The notes below the pieces were generated by a model. The model worked only from the letters and a program-made list of their open reading frames with translations. It was not told the origin of the DNA and did not search any database. This document shows, piece by piece, positions 1-8,030 of a DNA stretch of 44,708 nt. This DNA comes from Actinomycetes bacterium (lineage in GTDB: Bacteria > Actinomycetota > Acidimicrobiia > Acidimicrobiales > Palsa-688), in the NCBI GenBank assembly GCA_021787365.1, contig JAJYMB010000055.1, positions 1 through 44,708 of the forward strand. The letters are read 5' to 3'. Both the position numbers and the translations under genes were made by a program. Numbering within the stretch: the first letter of the stretch is position 1; every line of letters starts with the position of its first letter.

Positions 1-395
1 TCCATTGACAGTGATCCCGCCCTTTTGGTACTGGGAGACCGTGTTGCCCGAGATGGTCCCGGTGGCTGGCGAGCTGGCGAAGCTTGAGTTTACCAGGTTC
101 GGGTTGACAAAGTAGACGCCCAGCCCGCGCTGGACGCCATCGAAGGGCGTGTCCCCGATGTCGGAGATGCTCGAACCGGTGACTGTGACATGGCCACCGT
201 CGTTGTACACGCCGTAATGGACGAAACCACTGATGGTCGCGTCCTCCACCGTGCCCGATTTGCCTGGCCCGAAGTAGACACCGATGTCGCACCCCGTCGG
301 TGTGACCGTGCCGCTCAGGGTGGAAGTCGGGTCTACGACAGCAGCGGTCAGGAGGCCGTGGCTCGTCGTGACTGTGGTGCAGGTGGTTGCGGCGC
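1..395 (-). pseudogene. Beta-helix repeat protein fragment (runs off left edge)
   Basis: The minus strand is open from about 558 to the left edge without a usable start codon. Below about 395 it encodes short beta-strand repeats of the right-handed parallel beta-helix type, such as TISGNTVSQYQKGGITVNG near 1-60 and the TISGFVHYGVYNDGG segment near 200-240. Runs of Gly, Asn, Thr and Val at regular spacing are typical of secreted surface or polysaccharide-acting beta-helix proteins. The N-terminal part appears to be replaced by IS630-type DNA: the beta-helix-like sense stops about where transposase homology starts on the other strand (390-400). The rest of the gene lies outside the window. The family is recognised only from repeat style, so no enzymatic role is claimed. 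Confidence 0.5.
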
Positions 396-576
396 TCGCT
401 GGCCCAGCCAGGTCGAGCTGTTCTTCTCCATCTTGGAGCGCCGGCTCATCCGCCGTGGCGAATTCACCTCCGTCGAGTGCCTGGCCGAGCGCATCATCGC
501 GTTCATCAACGACTACAACCGCCGCGCCAAGCCCTTCCGCTGGACTTACGATGACCGTCCGCTAATGGCAGCCTGA
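393..576 (+). pseudogene. IS630-family transposase, C-terminal fragment
   Basis: About 60 codons match the C-terminal end of IS630-type DDE transposases. An ARWPSQVELFFSILERR segment, corresponding to the usual HASWLNQVE-FFS block, is followed by RRGEF-S and by AFINDYN-AKPFRWTYD near the stop at 574-576. The catalytic DDE core and N-terminal HTH are absent, and the frame upstream of about 393 is beta-helix DNA read antisense. This is therefore a 5'-truncated remnant. The sequence just after the stop contains the near-palindromic ACATGAATTACACACATGT, possibly what is left of an IS end. Confidence 0.75.
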
Positions 577-856
577 CATGAATTACACACATGTCACTAT
601 CATTTACGCGCGAGACCACTAGTCCAGGGGAAGTTAGGTCGGCCGAACTTCACAGGGGTCTGGGCGTTACGCTCCCGGCGGGAGAGGAAGGCTGTGGCAC
701 CACTCCAGCAGCAAAGGTTGCCGAGAGCTACGGGGTACGACGCCGTCCGTGAGAGCCGAGAGCTCCCCGCAGAGTGCGTCGTCTGGCCAGGGACGGCTCC
801 GTTTGGAGCACTCAAAATTCCTTTCGGGACGCCTCAAACGGACGTACGATAGCCAG

Positions 857-1936
857 ATGGATCTGGGTGAGTCGACGTTCACAATCGACGGGTACGCGGA
901 GATCCTGTCACGTGTTTCCCAGGAGCAGCTCCGCAAGTGGGAGATCGCAGGCCAGCTGAGGGGCGGTCCCATCCCGGCGGTGCTGGACACCTCCTGCGTT
1001 CGGACAGCGCTCAAGCGGCAGCTCACAACCGACGAGCCCCCCGCCTCCCTCCGCGCAGCCCAGGACGGACAGATCCGCCTCTTTATGGAACGCGCCACTC
1101 TCGAAGAGACCTGGACGAGGCTGGCCCGCTTCGCCGAGCAGCTCGGCTGCCCAGTGGTTCATCTGCAGCGGCTCTTTGTCGACGAGTGGCTTCCACTGAT
1201 CCGGGTCGTCTCGCTTCCGGGCAACCTACGCGCTCTCGACCGACGTGCTACGGCTGTCCAAGCACTGGACCCCGACGACTACCCGGCTGCTGCGCTCGCC
1301 GCGCTGCTGTCGCCATGCATCCTGCTCACCCACAACACCAAGGACTTCGCCCCGCTGGGCGTCCACGAGTGGACGCAGGGGGTTGACGCCGTCGTGGCGG
1401 CGCTCGATGTCCGTTTTGGCGAGACTCGGGTCCAAGTGGTCACGATGGTTCCGCTGGCGCCGGTCTATGCAGTCGGCGCAGGGGTGAAGTGGGCGTACGA
1501 AAGGATCGGGCCAGCGGCATTGCTCATCCTTGCCGCCGTAATCCTGGGGGGGATCTACATCTACCGCCGACAGCCCGAAGAGCGACGCCAGACCATACGG
1601 ACGGTGGCAGGCGGAGCCGGCAAGTTCCTCATGGAGCAGTACACCGCTGCAAGTGAGGCGGTACAGAAAGCGCAGGATCAGCTTTGTGGGTGCGTGGTGC
1701 CGGCTCCCGAAAAGCGAACGGCCCCGGGGGCGGTGTTCCGGCTTCTCGCCATGTCGGACGACTCCATGTCGGCCCAGCAGATTTACGAAGCTCTCGACCA
1801 GTCGGTTCGCCCTTCGGTCCAGCCCTTGCGGCAGTGGCTCCATGGGAATAAAGCGGGGCTCTTTCGGGAGGTACGCAGAGGCAGCTTCGCCTTGGGGAGC
1901 CAGTTTGGGTTGAGCCAGCCGCTCCCCGCAGTCTGA
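857..1936 (+). CDS. Membrane-anchored PIN-domain protein with C-terminal winged-helix-like segment
   Basis: The product is 359 residues from ATG 857; an upstream in-frame start at 749 would add 36 low-complexity residues and is less likely. Residues about 38-175 look like a PIN nuclease domain. Acidic residues are spaced as expected: D44 in AVLDTS, E83/E84 in the ATLEETW helix, D138/D140/D141 in LDPDDYPAAALAA, and D163 in THNTKDF. Residues 219-236 form one hydrophobic membrane helix followed by Arg-Arg. The last 60 residues (MSAQQIYEALDQS onward) look like a small winged helix with a conserved-looking QWLHGNKAGLFREV stretch. PIN domains are usually Mg-dependent RNases, often toxins of VapBC pairs, but no antitoxin gene is adjacent. 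Membrane tethering of a PIN domain is unusual. Function is inferred from domain pattern only. Confidence 0.6.
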   Translation: MDLGESTFTIDGYAEILSRVSQEQLRKWEIAGQLRGGPIPAVLDTSCVRTALKRQLTTDEPPASLRAAQDGQIRLFMERATLEETWTRLARFAEQLGCPVVHLQRLFVDEWLPLIRVVSLPGNLRALDRRATAVQALDPDDYPAAALAALLSPCILLTHNTKDFAPLGVHEWTQGVDAVVAALDVRFGETRVQVVTMVPLAPVYAVGAGVKWAYERIGPAALLILAAVILGGIYIYRRQPEERRQTIRTVAGGAGKFLMEQYTAASEAVQKAQDQLCGCVVPAPEKRTAPGAVFRLLAMSDDSMSAQQIYEALDQSVRPSVQPLRQWLHGNKAGLFREVRRGSFALGSQFGLSQPLPAV

Positions 1937-2403
1937 GCGTTCGGCTCTCCCGCGCCGCCGGAGTCCCTGCCGAGGCTCCGGAGGGCGTTGAGGTTCATGG
2001 AAAATTAGTTGACCTCTGCACACAGAGGAGCCCTGACGCCCGACGGCCATGAGTCAAAGTTGGACTTCTCCACATAGATAGCCTTTCGGGTCGCCGACGA
2101 CGTGTTTGCGGTGCATGTCCTCGCACATGCTTGTGGTGATGACGACGGCTCTAGGTACCTTCCTGCTGGCACCGGCTCTGGCGGCGGGCGCTAGGGCACT
2201 GAGCAGGACGGCTAGTATTGGGACGCTGTTCCTCAACCGTTCTTTCTTTCTGCGTCTAGGACGCGTCTAGAACTGCTGTCGTCTGGTGTTGCTCCGTGAC
2301 CAAGGGCAGACCCTAGCACCATGCCTGACCTGCACTCCTGTTGCTTACAGTTGTGCAATTAGATTTTGGCAAGGCTTCGAAGACAAGTCGTGACGGCAAC
2401 GCT
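1937..2403. other. Gene-poor spacer
   Basis: No convincing gene, RNA or repeat was found between the PIN-domain gene and the end of the convergent WYL regulator. Base composition is lower in GC than the flanks. A 60-codon minus-strand frame with a TTG start (2054-2236) has a hydrophobic N-terminus but no family resemblance and no good ribosome-binding site, so it was not called. Confidence 0.5.
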
Positions 2404-3390
2404 CTAAGCTCGCCCGGCCGGCGCGCTCAACTTGCCGCCCACGGTAACGCCGTAAGCCTCCACCAGCTCGGAGCCGACCTGGGCCAATTGTTCGCGCAGC
2501 TCGTGGGGGGAGAGTACCTCGATGCTGCGGCCGAAGCCGGCGAGCTCCCAGACGAGGAGGCGGAGGCCGCGCCCACGCAAGGTCACCGGCACGCGGCCGT
2601 CAGGGCGGGCTGAACCGATCTTGGCCCGCCTGTCGAAGACCCAGCGCAAAGCGTCGAGCACTCCTGCCTCGGCGAGGACCGAGACCTCGACGGGTGCCCG
2701 GAGCTCGTCGACGCGCTCGACCACCTGCTTCCAGACGTCGGCCAGGTCGAAGTCCTTCGGGCGCACGACCGGTTCGCCTGTGCGCTCGACCGAGGTCACC
2801 CGGCTCACCCGGAACGTCCGGAGCCCCTCGTCCGTGCCCGCCACCAGGTACCAGACGGTCCCTTTCAGGGCGAGCCCGAGCGGGTGGACGGTCCGCCGGC
2901 TGGCCTTCCCACCGCGGTCAGAGTACCCGAGCCGTACCTGAGCGCCCTCGGCTGCCGCCGCCTCGATCTCCTCCAGGTGCGCCGGCCGGTAGGGACGCCT
3001 CAGCTCCCCCCAGGCGCCGGCATCGACCACCACCGAGGAGGCGGCCCCCTCCGCGCTGGCGCGGAGCGGTTCGGGCAGCGCCCGCACGAGCTTGCGGAGA
3101 GCGGCGCGCAGTTCTGGGGTGGCGTGCGCATGCGGGCCGGCGACGAGGAAGAGAGCACGCGCCTCTGCCGCGGACAACCCCGACAGGTCGGTCCTGCCCC
3201 CGCCGAGGAGCCGCCACCCCCCGCCCCGGCCCCTCTCGGAGTACACCGGCAGGCCGGCCATGCCTAGTGCTTCCAGGTCGCGCCTGGCGGTGCGCTCGGA
3301 GATCTCCAGCTCGGCGGCGACCTCGGCAGCCGTGACCCGCTGCCGGCGCTGGAGCAGCAACAAGAGGGCGATCAGCCGGTCGGCGCGCAC
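2404..3390 (-). CDS. WYL-domain transcriptional regulator (YafY/DeoR-like HTH)
   Basis: This 328-residue protein begins with a DeoR-type helix-turn-helix (residues 1-60: MRADRLIALLLLLQ, then VTAAEVAAELEISERTARRDLEAL). The HTH is followed by a winged GGGWRL segment. A WYL domain lies around residues 140-210 (VHPLGLALKGTVWYLVAGTDEG with the FRVSRV strand), and the WCX C-terminal extension follows. WYL proteins act as cytoplasmic ligand-sensing repressors or activators; in Actinobacteria they include PafBC-type DNA-damage regulators, but this one has the general YafY layout. Length is normal for the family. Its start lies 106 bp from the left end of the ISKra4-type element, which inserted between this gene and the decarboxylase pseudogene. 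Its target genes cannot be deduced. Confidence 0.88.
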   Translation of the reverse strand: MRADRLIALLLLLQRRQRVTAAEVAAELEISERTARRDLEALGMAGLPVYSERGRGGGWRLLGGGRTDLSGLSAAEARALFLVAGPHAHATPELRAALRKLVRALPEPLRASAEGAASSVVVDAGAWGELRRPYRPAHLEEIEAAAAEGAQVRLGYSDRGGKASRRTVHPLGLALKGTVWYLVAGTDEGLRTFRVSRVTSVERTGEPVVRPKDFDLADVWKQVVERVDELRAPVEVSVLAEAGVLDALRWVFDRRAKIGSARPDGRVPVTLRGRGLRLLVWELAGFGRSIEVLSPHELREQLAQVGSELVEAYGVTVGGKLSAPAGRA

Positions 3391-3487
3391 CCCTCGATGA
3401 TGGCACGAAAACAGGACAGCTTATGGCCAGTTCGAGGTGTCACTATTGCCCGGCCCGTGCAGCCGGGAACCGTGCGAGAAACCGGCT

Positions 3488-3518
3488 GACGTGAAGGGGT
3501 GTGCGACAGATTTGTAGG
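3488..3518. repeat. Left IS end: 9-bp target duplication plus terminal inverted repeat
   Basis: GACGTGAAG at 3488-3496 is one copy of the target-site duplication. 3497-3518 is the terminal inverted repeat matching 5361-5382 in reverse complement at 19 of 22 positions. Confidence 0.92.
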
Positions 3519-3526
3519 TAGCGGGG

Positions 3527-4825
3527 TCAGGCCACGCTCGTCTGGTTGCGGGGCCGATGGCAGATTTCTTCCCAGCGCCCGCTGGCTTCCTGGCAGCGCA
3601 GCGTGACGATTCCGGTAGCGCCCCGTACGCTCCAGCGCATGCCGGAGAGCTTGAGCCGTTGGGCGACCACAGCTTTGCACCCGGCTTCAACCGATCCTGA
3701 TCCGACAAAGTGGCCGGCATCTCGAAACGCCTTGTATTGCATCCGGGCTGCGTTGTTCTCGAAGTAGCCCAGTGCTGTGCCGAGGTCGTTGGTCTTGTTG
3801 GGGGGGACATCGAGTGCCCTCGCTGCGGCGAGGATCGCCGGGATGTCGCCGTCGTCGAGCTCGTCTTTCCGCTCGGCGAGCCAGGCGGCCCGGTCGTCCC
3901 CGAGCTCGGGGGCGAGCAGCTTTGCGAGGTCGGAGAGGTGCTCTCTCGCGTGGTAGAGGTCGACGATGTGGGCCGCTTTGGGGAAGTGCGCCTTCGCGAG
4001 GGCCCAGATCCAGGTCGCCCCGTCGCCGAGGACGACCACCTCTGTGGCTTTGGCTGAGCCTCGCCGGCGGGCCTCCGCGTCGACGAGGGTGCCGAAGTGC
4101 TCGACGCTCTCCAAGGTGGCGACGTAGCTCGAAGAGCCTGGATCCCTGATCGGGAAGCCCTCGTCGTCGGTGGTGGTCTGGGTGAAGACCACCCCGAGCT
4201 TGACCTCCCGGGTATGGGCCCGCCCGTCGGGGCCTTTGCCCTTCCGGCCCGCGGTACCGGCGGGCACCGCGGGTACCCCGGTGCCATCGACGGCTACGTA
4301 CAGCTTGGCGACAGAGGTAGCGGGGCCGAGGGGCACCACCTCTCCGGTTGCGACCGCGGCCGCATGGCTGTCGATTGCTGCCGCTACCGCCTTGCCGTCA
4401 GCTTCTGCGCAGCGTTCGACCCGTTTGGTGGAAAGCTCGATCCCGGCGAGCTCGGCCAGCAGGTCACGGCCCTCTCCGAACGCGACAGCGGCACCCACCC
4501 GGTCCACCATCGCCGCGAGCCCCGGGGTCAACGACGCGTGGGCCACGCCCAGCTCGTCGTCGCGGGGCACCACGCCGTGGCCGCAGTCGGCGCAGTAGTA
4601 GTAGGCCCGGCGGTACTCGATCGGGCCGAGCACCGTGTCGAGGGTCTTCCCTCGGTAGGAGACGAAGGTGGCCTGATGCCCCTCCCCACAGTCGGCCCGT
4701 TGACCGCGATGTCCGGTGTCGAGCGCCAACAGGTCCTCCAGCAGGCTCCCGCCGAGCTTTGTCATCGCGGTGCGGATCGCCAGCTCCAGAGCAGCCAGGC
4801 CTTCTGGCCCGGCGGTGGCAGCCAA
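3527..4825 (-). CDS. ISKra4-family transposase (orfB)
   Basis: The protein is 432 residues from a TTG at 4825, but the frame is open well upstream, to about 4920 or beyond. The extra residues (GLSSQLQAVFASEVERLAEQ) continue the protein sensibly, so the real product is probably made by frameshifting from orfA. ISKra4-type features include a zinc-ribbon-like DCGEGH and YYYCADCGHG pair near the N-terminus, the YVAVDGTGVP motif with the first catalytic Asp, VVLGDGATWIW, and HIVDLYHAREHL with the second Asp region. A C-terminal GSGSVEAGCKAVVAQRLK block contains the Glu. The catalytic positions look intact. It acts on the inverted repeats at 3497-3518 and 5361-5382. Confidence 0.92.
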   Translation of the reverse strand: MAATAGPEGLAALELAIRTAMTKLGGSLLEDLLALDTGHRGQRADCGEGHQATFVSYRGKTLDTVLGPIEYRRAYYYCADCGHGVVPRDDELGVAHASLTPGLAAMVDRVGAAVAFGEGRDLLAELAGIELSTKRVERCAEADGKAVAAAIDSHAAAVATGEVVPLGPATSVAKLYVAVDGTGVPAVPAGTAGRKGKGPDGRAHTREVKLGVVFTQTTTDDEGFPIRDPGSSSYVATLESVEHFGTLVDAEARRRGSAKATEVVVLGDGATWIWALAKAHFPKAAHIVDLYHAREHLSDLAKLLAPELGDDRAAWLAERKDELDDGDIPAILAAARALDVPPNKTNDLGTALGYFENNAARMQYKAFRDAGHFVGSGSVEAGCKAVVAQRLKLSGMRWSVRGATGIVTLRCQEASGRWEEICHRPRNQTSVA

Positions 4826-4854
4826 GGAGCTCGCTGCCTGCTCGGCGAGACGCT

Positions 4855-5280
4855 CTACTTCTGACGCGAAGACCGCCTGGAGCTGGGAGGAGAGCCCCCT
4901 TTTTCGGCCCCCGGCCCAGCCGGGGGCCGATCTTCGGCGAGCGGGGAGATCGGCCGGGTCTCGCAGATCGCCTCGTTGACCTCGACGATCTGTTCACTCA
5001 CCGCGACGAATTCCTTGTTGTTGGCCAGCTCCCGGCGCACCTTCTCCAGTTCGATCTCCGAAAGCTGACGCCCTTTGGTCCTACCACCGGGCACCGACCG
5101 AGTCCACAGGTACCTCGGCCCATGCCCCGGATGGTCCGGCTGCGCGCAGGCGCAGTTCGCCTTACCGCAGCGACGGTAGTTCTCGGTGATCGAGCCGCGC
5201 CGGAAATCGCCGGTGGCGCTGAGCTGTCGGTACAGCTGGGCTCTGCGCTCCTCCAAGTCGGCAAGTGATTCTCCCACCAT
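4855..5280 (-). CDS. IS-encoded DUF6788-like accessory protein (orfA)
   Basis: This is a 141-residue protein. Its central segment (GSITENYRRCGKANCACAQPDHPGHGPRY) matches the short Cys-rich domain, DUF6788, commonly found beside ISKra4-type transposases. It lies just inside the right inverted repeat and reads into orfB. A run of five A then five G (coding-strand GAAAAAGGGGGC, positions 4905 down to 4894) lies in the region where both frames are open. A -1 slip there would fuse orfA to orfB. It could equally be a separate small protein; whether the fusion is made is inference. Confidence 0.8.
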   Translation of the reverse strand: MVGESLADLEERRAQLYRQLSATGDFRRGSITENYRRCGKANCACAQPDHPGHGPRYLWTRSVPGGRTKGRQLSEIELEKVRRELANNKEFVAVSEQIVEVNEAICETRPISPLAEDRPPAGPGAEKGGSPPSSRRSSRQK

Positions 5281-5360
5281 TCCGATCTCCTGTCTGGTTG
5301 TGTACTCAACAACCAGACTAGCACGAAAACCCTCACCCCTGCTGGATGCTTCTGATCGGA

Positions 5361-5391
5361 CCTACGTTTCTGTCGCACACCCGACGTGAAG
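5361..5391. repeat. Right IS end: terminal inverted repeat plus 9-bp target duplication
   Basis: 5361-5382 is the right inverted repeat; 5383-5391 (GACGTGAAG) is the second copy of the target duplication, identical to 3488-3496. Confidence 0.92.
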
Positions 5392-5434
5392 TCATCAACG
5401 GGAGATCCGTCGGTTTTTGGCACGAAAGTGGCCC

Positions 5435-6665
5435 TCAGCCCGCGGGCTGTGTGCGCGTCAGCGTGCCCGTGGCACTCCGGGCCAAGGCTGCCGCGGCGAG
5501 GATCGCATCCACGGAACGGCCCACGTCTTGTTCTGTGGTGGCCGCGTTGGCGACCGAGATACGCATGAGCCGCTGGCCCTTCCAAATGGTGCCGCCCATC
5601 CAGCAAGTGCCCTCGCCTTGTACCGCGGCAATCACCCTGTCCGTCGTCGAGTCGTCGGCGAAGCCCACCAGCACCTGGTTGAGCACCACGTCGTTCACTA
5701 CGCGACAACCCTCGCGCCCGTCGAGCCCGGCGGCGAACCGGCGGGCCAGTACGCAACAGCGTTGTACGAGCTCGGCGACGCCTTGGCGGCCCAGTTGGCG
5801 GATGGCCGCCCACGTGGCGAACCCACGGGCCGCCGCGACGACTCGGGAACGAAATCCGACGGGTTGCGGAGCCCGCCTGCACCCTGGCCCACGAGGTACG
5901 CGGCCGAAAGCCCCATGGCTGCGGCGTGGTCTCCGGGGTGAGCGCAGAACACGTAGCCACAGTCATAAGGCACGTTCAGCCACTTGTGGCCGTCGCACGC
6001 CCACGAGTCAGCGAGGCCGTGGCCGGCGACGAGGTGGCTTGTGCCCGTTCGCGTGGGTCGGCAGGGCGTGCAGCGAGCCAGTGCCGAGCCCGAGGAACCG
6101 GAGTGCTCGGTCTATGGTCGCGTGCCGGGCCTCGCCGGCGAAGACATTTACCGCCGGCGCCCCCGCGAGCCCGTCGCGCTCGACGTCCCAGCCGGACTGG
6201 GCGAGCACATGGTGCCTGGCCGCCGCGAGGGCGACCGTGTTGGCGGCCTGACCGCCGGTAACGAGGCCGAACGAAGCCCGCTCGGGTATGCCGAGGAGCT
6301 CTTTCAGCCAACTCCCCGCCACCTCCTCCACTGCGGCCGCCGCAGGAGACGTGATGGCGTTGAACGCGACCTGGTCCCAGCCGCTGGTGAGGATGTCGGC
6401 GCAGAGCGCGGCGTCGAGGCTGCCGCCGACAGCGAAGCCAAAGTAGCGGGGGGCCGGCACTGGCGACGAGGCCGGGCCCGGCGGCTTCGGCGAGTTGTCT
6501 GATGACCTGCTCCGGCGGCGACGGCCTGTCGGGAAGAGGGCCGCCGAGCGCGTCTCGTAGCCAGCCAGGGCCCACTTGGGGCCCGACGGGCGAGGTGGTG
6601 AGACTGGCCCGGTACTTGGCGACGTGCTCAGCGCTTTCGTGCAGTAGCGAACGTAGGTCGGTCAC
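5435..6665 (-). pseudogene. PLP-dependent decarboxylase (aromatic-L-amino-acid/glutamate type), decayed
   Basis: The original start is likely GTG at 6665 (VTDLRSLLHESAEH), preceded by AGGAAGG. Group II decarboxylase sense is readable in three frames. The N-terminal arm to GPGLVAS is followed by PRYFGFAVGG (frame change at a six-C run near 6449-6454). The middle part (SFGLVTGGQAANTVALAAARH) continues to TGSLHALPT, then an internal deletion of roughly 60-70 codons leads to SWACDGHKWLNVPYDCG with the PLP lysine. A single-base loss near 5843 separates VPESSRR from ARGFATWAAIRQLG. The C-terminal 87 codons ending at 5435 are intact. At least three independent lesions make a functional product very unlikely. 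In life it would have decarboxylated an aromatic amino acid or a relative. Confidence 0.85.
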
Positions 6666-6773
6666 CGCAATATCCTTCCTGATTGGAAGGCCCCCTGGCG
6701 CCACAAGGAGGACCGTCCAGTGCCGCCGCTCGCAGTGACCGGCCCGGGCAGCCGTGGCTATGCAGGGTGGTAG

Positions 6774-6971
6774 AATTGGGGGCGTCTCGGCCCCCGGAAT
6801 AATGCGGGGGACGCGCGCTCGGAAATGATCAACCCCTACGCAGTGCCGATCTTGGAGCAGGAGGCTGTCGCAGTGCAAGGCCTCAACTCCGACGCGGTCC
6901 GGGGGGCCACGTCGGCCAATAACGGCTTTTCCCAGCCGCTGCGATCGGCGCTGCAGGAGGCGGGGAAATGA
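6774..6971 (+). pseudogene. FMN-binding domain protein, C-terminal remnant
   Basis: From about 6825 the frame reads MINPYAVPILEQEAVAVQG, then SDAVRGATSANNGFSQPLRSAL, ending at TGA 6969-6971. This matches the C-terminal half of the periplasmic FMN-binding domain (NqrC/RnfG/PceC-like). The GAT motif whose Thr is covalently flavinylated by ApbE is present (VRGATS). The N-terminal half is missing because an in-frame stop lies at 6771-6773. The stop overlaps the apbE start by 4 nt (ATGA), showing that the two were an FMN-acceptor plus FMN-transferase operon. A short peptide starting at ATG 6825 could still be made; whether it has any role is unknown. Confidence 0.75.
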
Positions 6972-7753
6972 CGCCGGCACCGCTCGTTCACCAGGAAGCC
7001 GTGATGGGTACGGTCGTCACCTTCGCCGTGCACACGCCCGCGCCTCGCTTAGCCGTCGAGGCTGCGGTCAGCGAGGCGGTCGACTGGCTCCACTGGGTGG
7101 ACGACACCTTCAGCACCTACAAAGAGGCGAGTGAGGTCAGCCGCTTCGACCGGGGCGAGCTGACCGCCGGCGAGTGCAGCCCGGCGCTCGGCCACGTCAT
7201 CGCTCTTTGCCACCGTCTGGCGCGGGAAACCGGGGGCTTTTTCGATGCCTGGGCGGGCGGCGCCTTCGACCCGAGCGGCGTGGTGAAGGGCTGGTCCATC
7301 GACCGGGCTTCGGACATCCTGGTCGACCGCAACCTCTCCGACCACATGGTGGATGCCGGCGGGGACCTGCGGTTCCGGGGTAGCCCGCTTGGCGGCGGGC
7401 CCTGGACCGCGGCTGTGCGTCACCCGCTCGACAAGGAGGCATATTCCGCTGTGCTCGCCGTGCCCGGGGGCGCGGTCGCCACTTCGGGCACGTACGAGCG
7501 GGGCCTGCACGTTATCGACCCGTTCTCGGGCCAGCCGGCGGGCGGGCTCGCTTCGGTCACCGTCGTCGGGCCAGATCTCACTACGACCGACGCCTATGCC
7601 ACGGCGGCGCTCGCGATGGGGGCCCAAGCGCCGGCGTGGCTGGCCAGCCTCACCGGCTACGAGTCCCAGGTCATCACCCCCGATGGCCGCGGTTGGTGGA
7701 CGGAGGGCTTCGCCCGGCTGCAGGTGATGACTTCGGGCTCGCCGGCGGCGTAG
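6968..7753 (+). CDS. apbE: FAD:protein FMN transferase (ApbE family)
   Basis: The 261-residue protein has ApbE hallmarks: MGTVVTF near residue 13, FDPSGVVKGWSIDRA around 97-111 (the Gly-Lys-Gly FAD-binding strand), DAGGDLRF around 127, a HVIDPFSGQPA segment, and TTTDAYATAALAMG near residue 207 with the Mg-binding Asp/Thr. ApbE transfers FMN from FAD to a Thr in target flavoproteins using Mg2+. No signal peptide or lipobox is seen, so it may act before or without export. Length is near the short end of the family (usually 280-350). Its natural partner, the FMN-binding protein, survives only as the overlapping upstream remnant, so its present substrate may be elsewhere in the genome. Confidence 0.88.
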   Translation: MTPAPLVHQEAVMGTVVTFAVHTPAPRLAVEAAVSEAVDWLHWVDDTFSTYKEASEVSRFDRGELTAGECSPALGHVIALCHRLARETGGFFDAWAGGAFDPSGVVKGWSIDRASDILVDRNLSDHMVDAGGDLRFRGSPLGGGPWTAAVRHPLDKEAYSAVLAVPGGAVATSGTYERGLHVIDPFSGQPAGGLASVTVVGPDLTTTDAYATAALAMGAQAPAWLASLTGYESQVITPDGRGWWTEGFARLQVMTSGSPAA

Positions 7754-7791
7754 CTCACCCGCTTTCGCGACCGCCACGCCGTTGCCCCGAG

Positions 7792-7834
7792 CCGGCGCCA
7801 CGCCGGCCCGGCGCCACGCCGGCCCGGCCCCACG
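7792..7834. repeat. Short GC-rich tandem repeat
   Basis: Two full 16-bp units beginning CCGGCCCGG and ending CCACG (7803-7818 and 7819-7834) follow a partial unit at 7792-7802. It lies in the 277-bp spacer between the convergent apbE and metH stops. Further down the spacer GGGCTCGCCGGCGCC also occurs twice (near 7982 and 8002). No function is evident. Confidence 0.7.
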
Positions 7835-8030
7835 CCTTGGCGCACGAGCAGCGCCCAACTGGGTGCAAGAACTCATTCTCGGCGCGCTTTCCTGTCACTG
7901 GGGGACGCCGGCTGCGCCTGGTAGCCACAAGTGCACCCAGAAAGCGGCCCCAGACGAATTCTCGGTGCACTGCGCCGCGCGGGGCTCGCCGGCGCCGGCC
8001 GGGCTCGCCGGCGCCAGGACCCGCCCGCCG

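Larger units (their letters stand above)
3497..5382 (-). mobile_element. Complete ISKra4-family insertion sequence, 1886 bp
   Basis: The element is bounded by 22-bp terminal inverted repeats, 3497-3518 against 5361-5382, with 19 of 22 positions matching and a shared GGGTGTGCGACAGA outer core. It is flanked by a perfect 9-bp direct repeat, GACGTGAAG, at 3488-3496 and 5383-5391, i.e. a target-site duplication. It carries two minus-strand frames: orfA (DUF6788-like) and orfB (ISKra4-type transposase). The exact duplication and intact frames imply a recent insertion. It landed between the stop of the PLP decarboxylase pseudogene and the WYL regulator without breaking a gene. Confidence 0.93.

Noticed and set aside
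2054..2236. 60-codon minus-strand frame with a hydrophobic start
   Set aside because: TTG start, no clear ribosome-binding site, rare-codon-rich for this genome, no family; could be chance.
7792..7834. Possible CRISPR or regulatory repeat
   Set aside because: Units are adjoining with no spacers, only about 2.5 copies; ordinary GC-rich tandem repeat.
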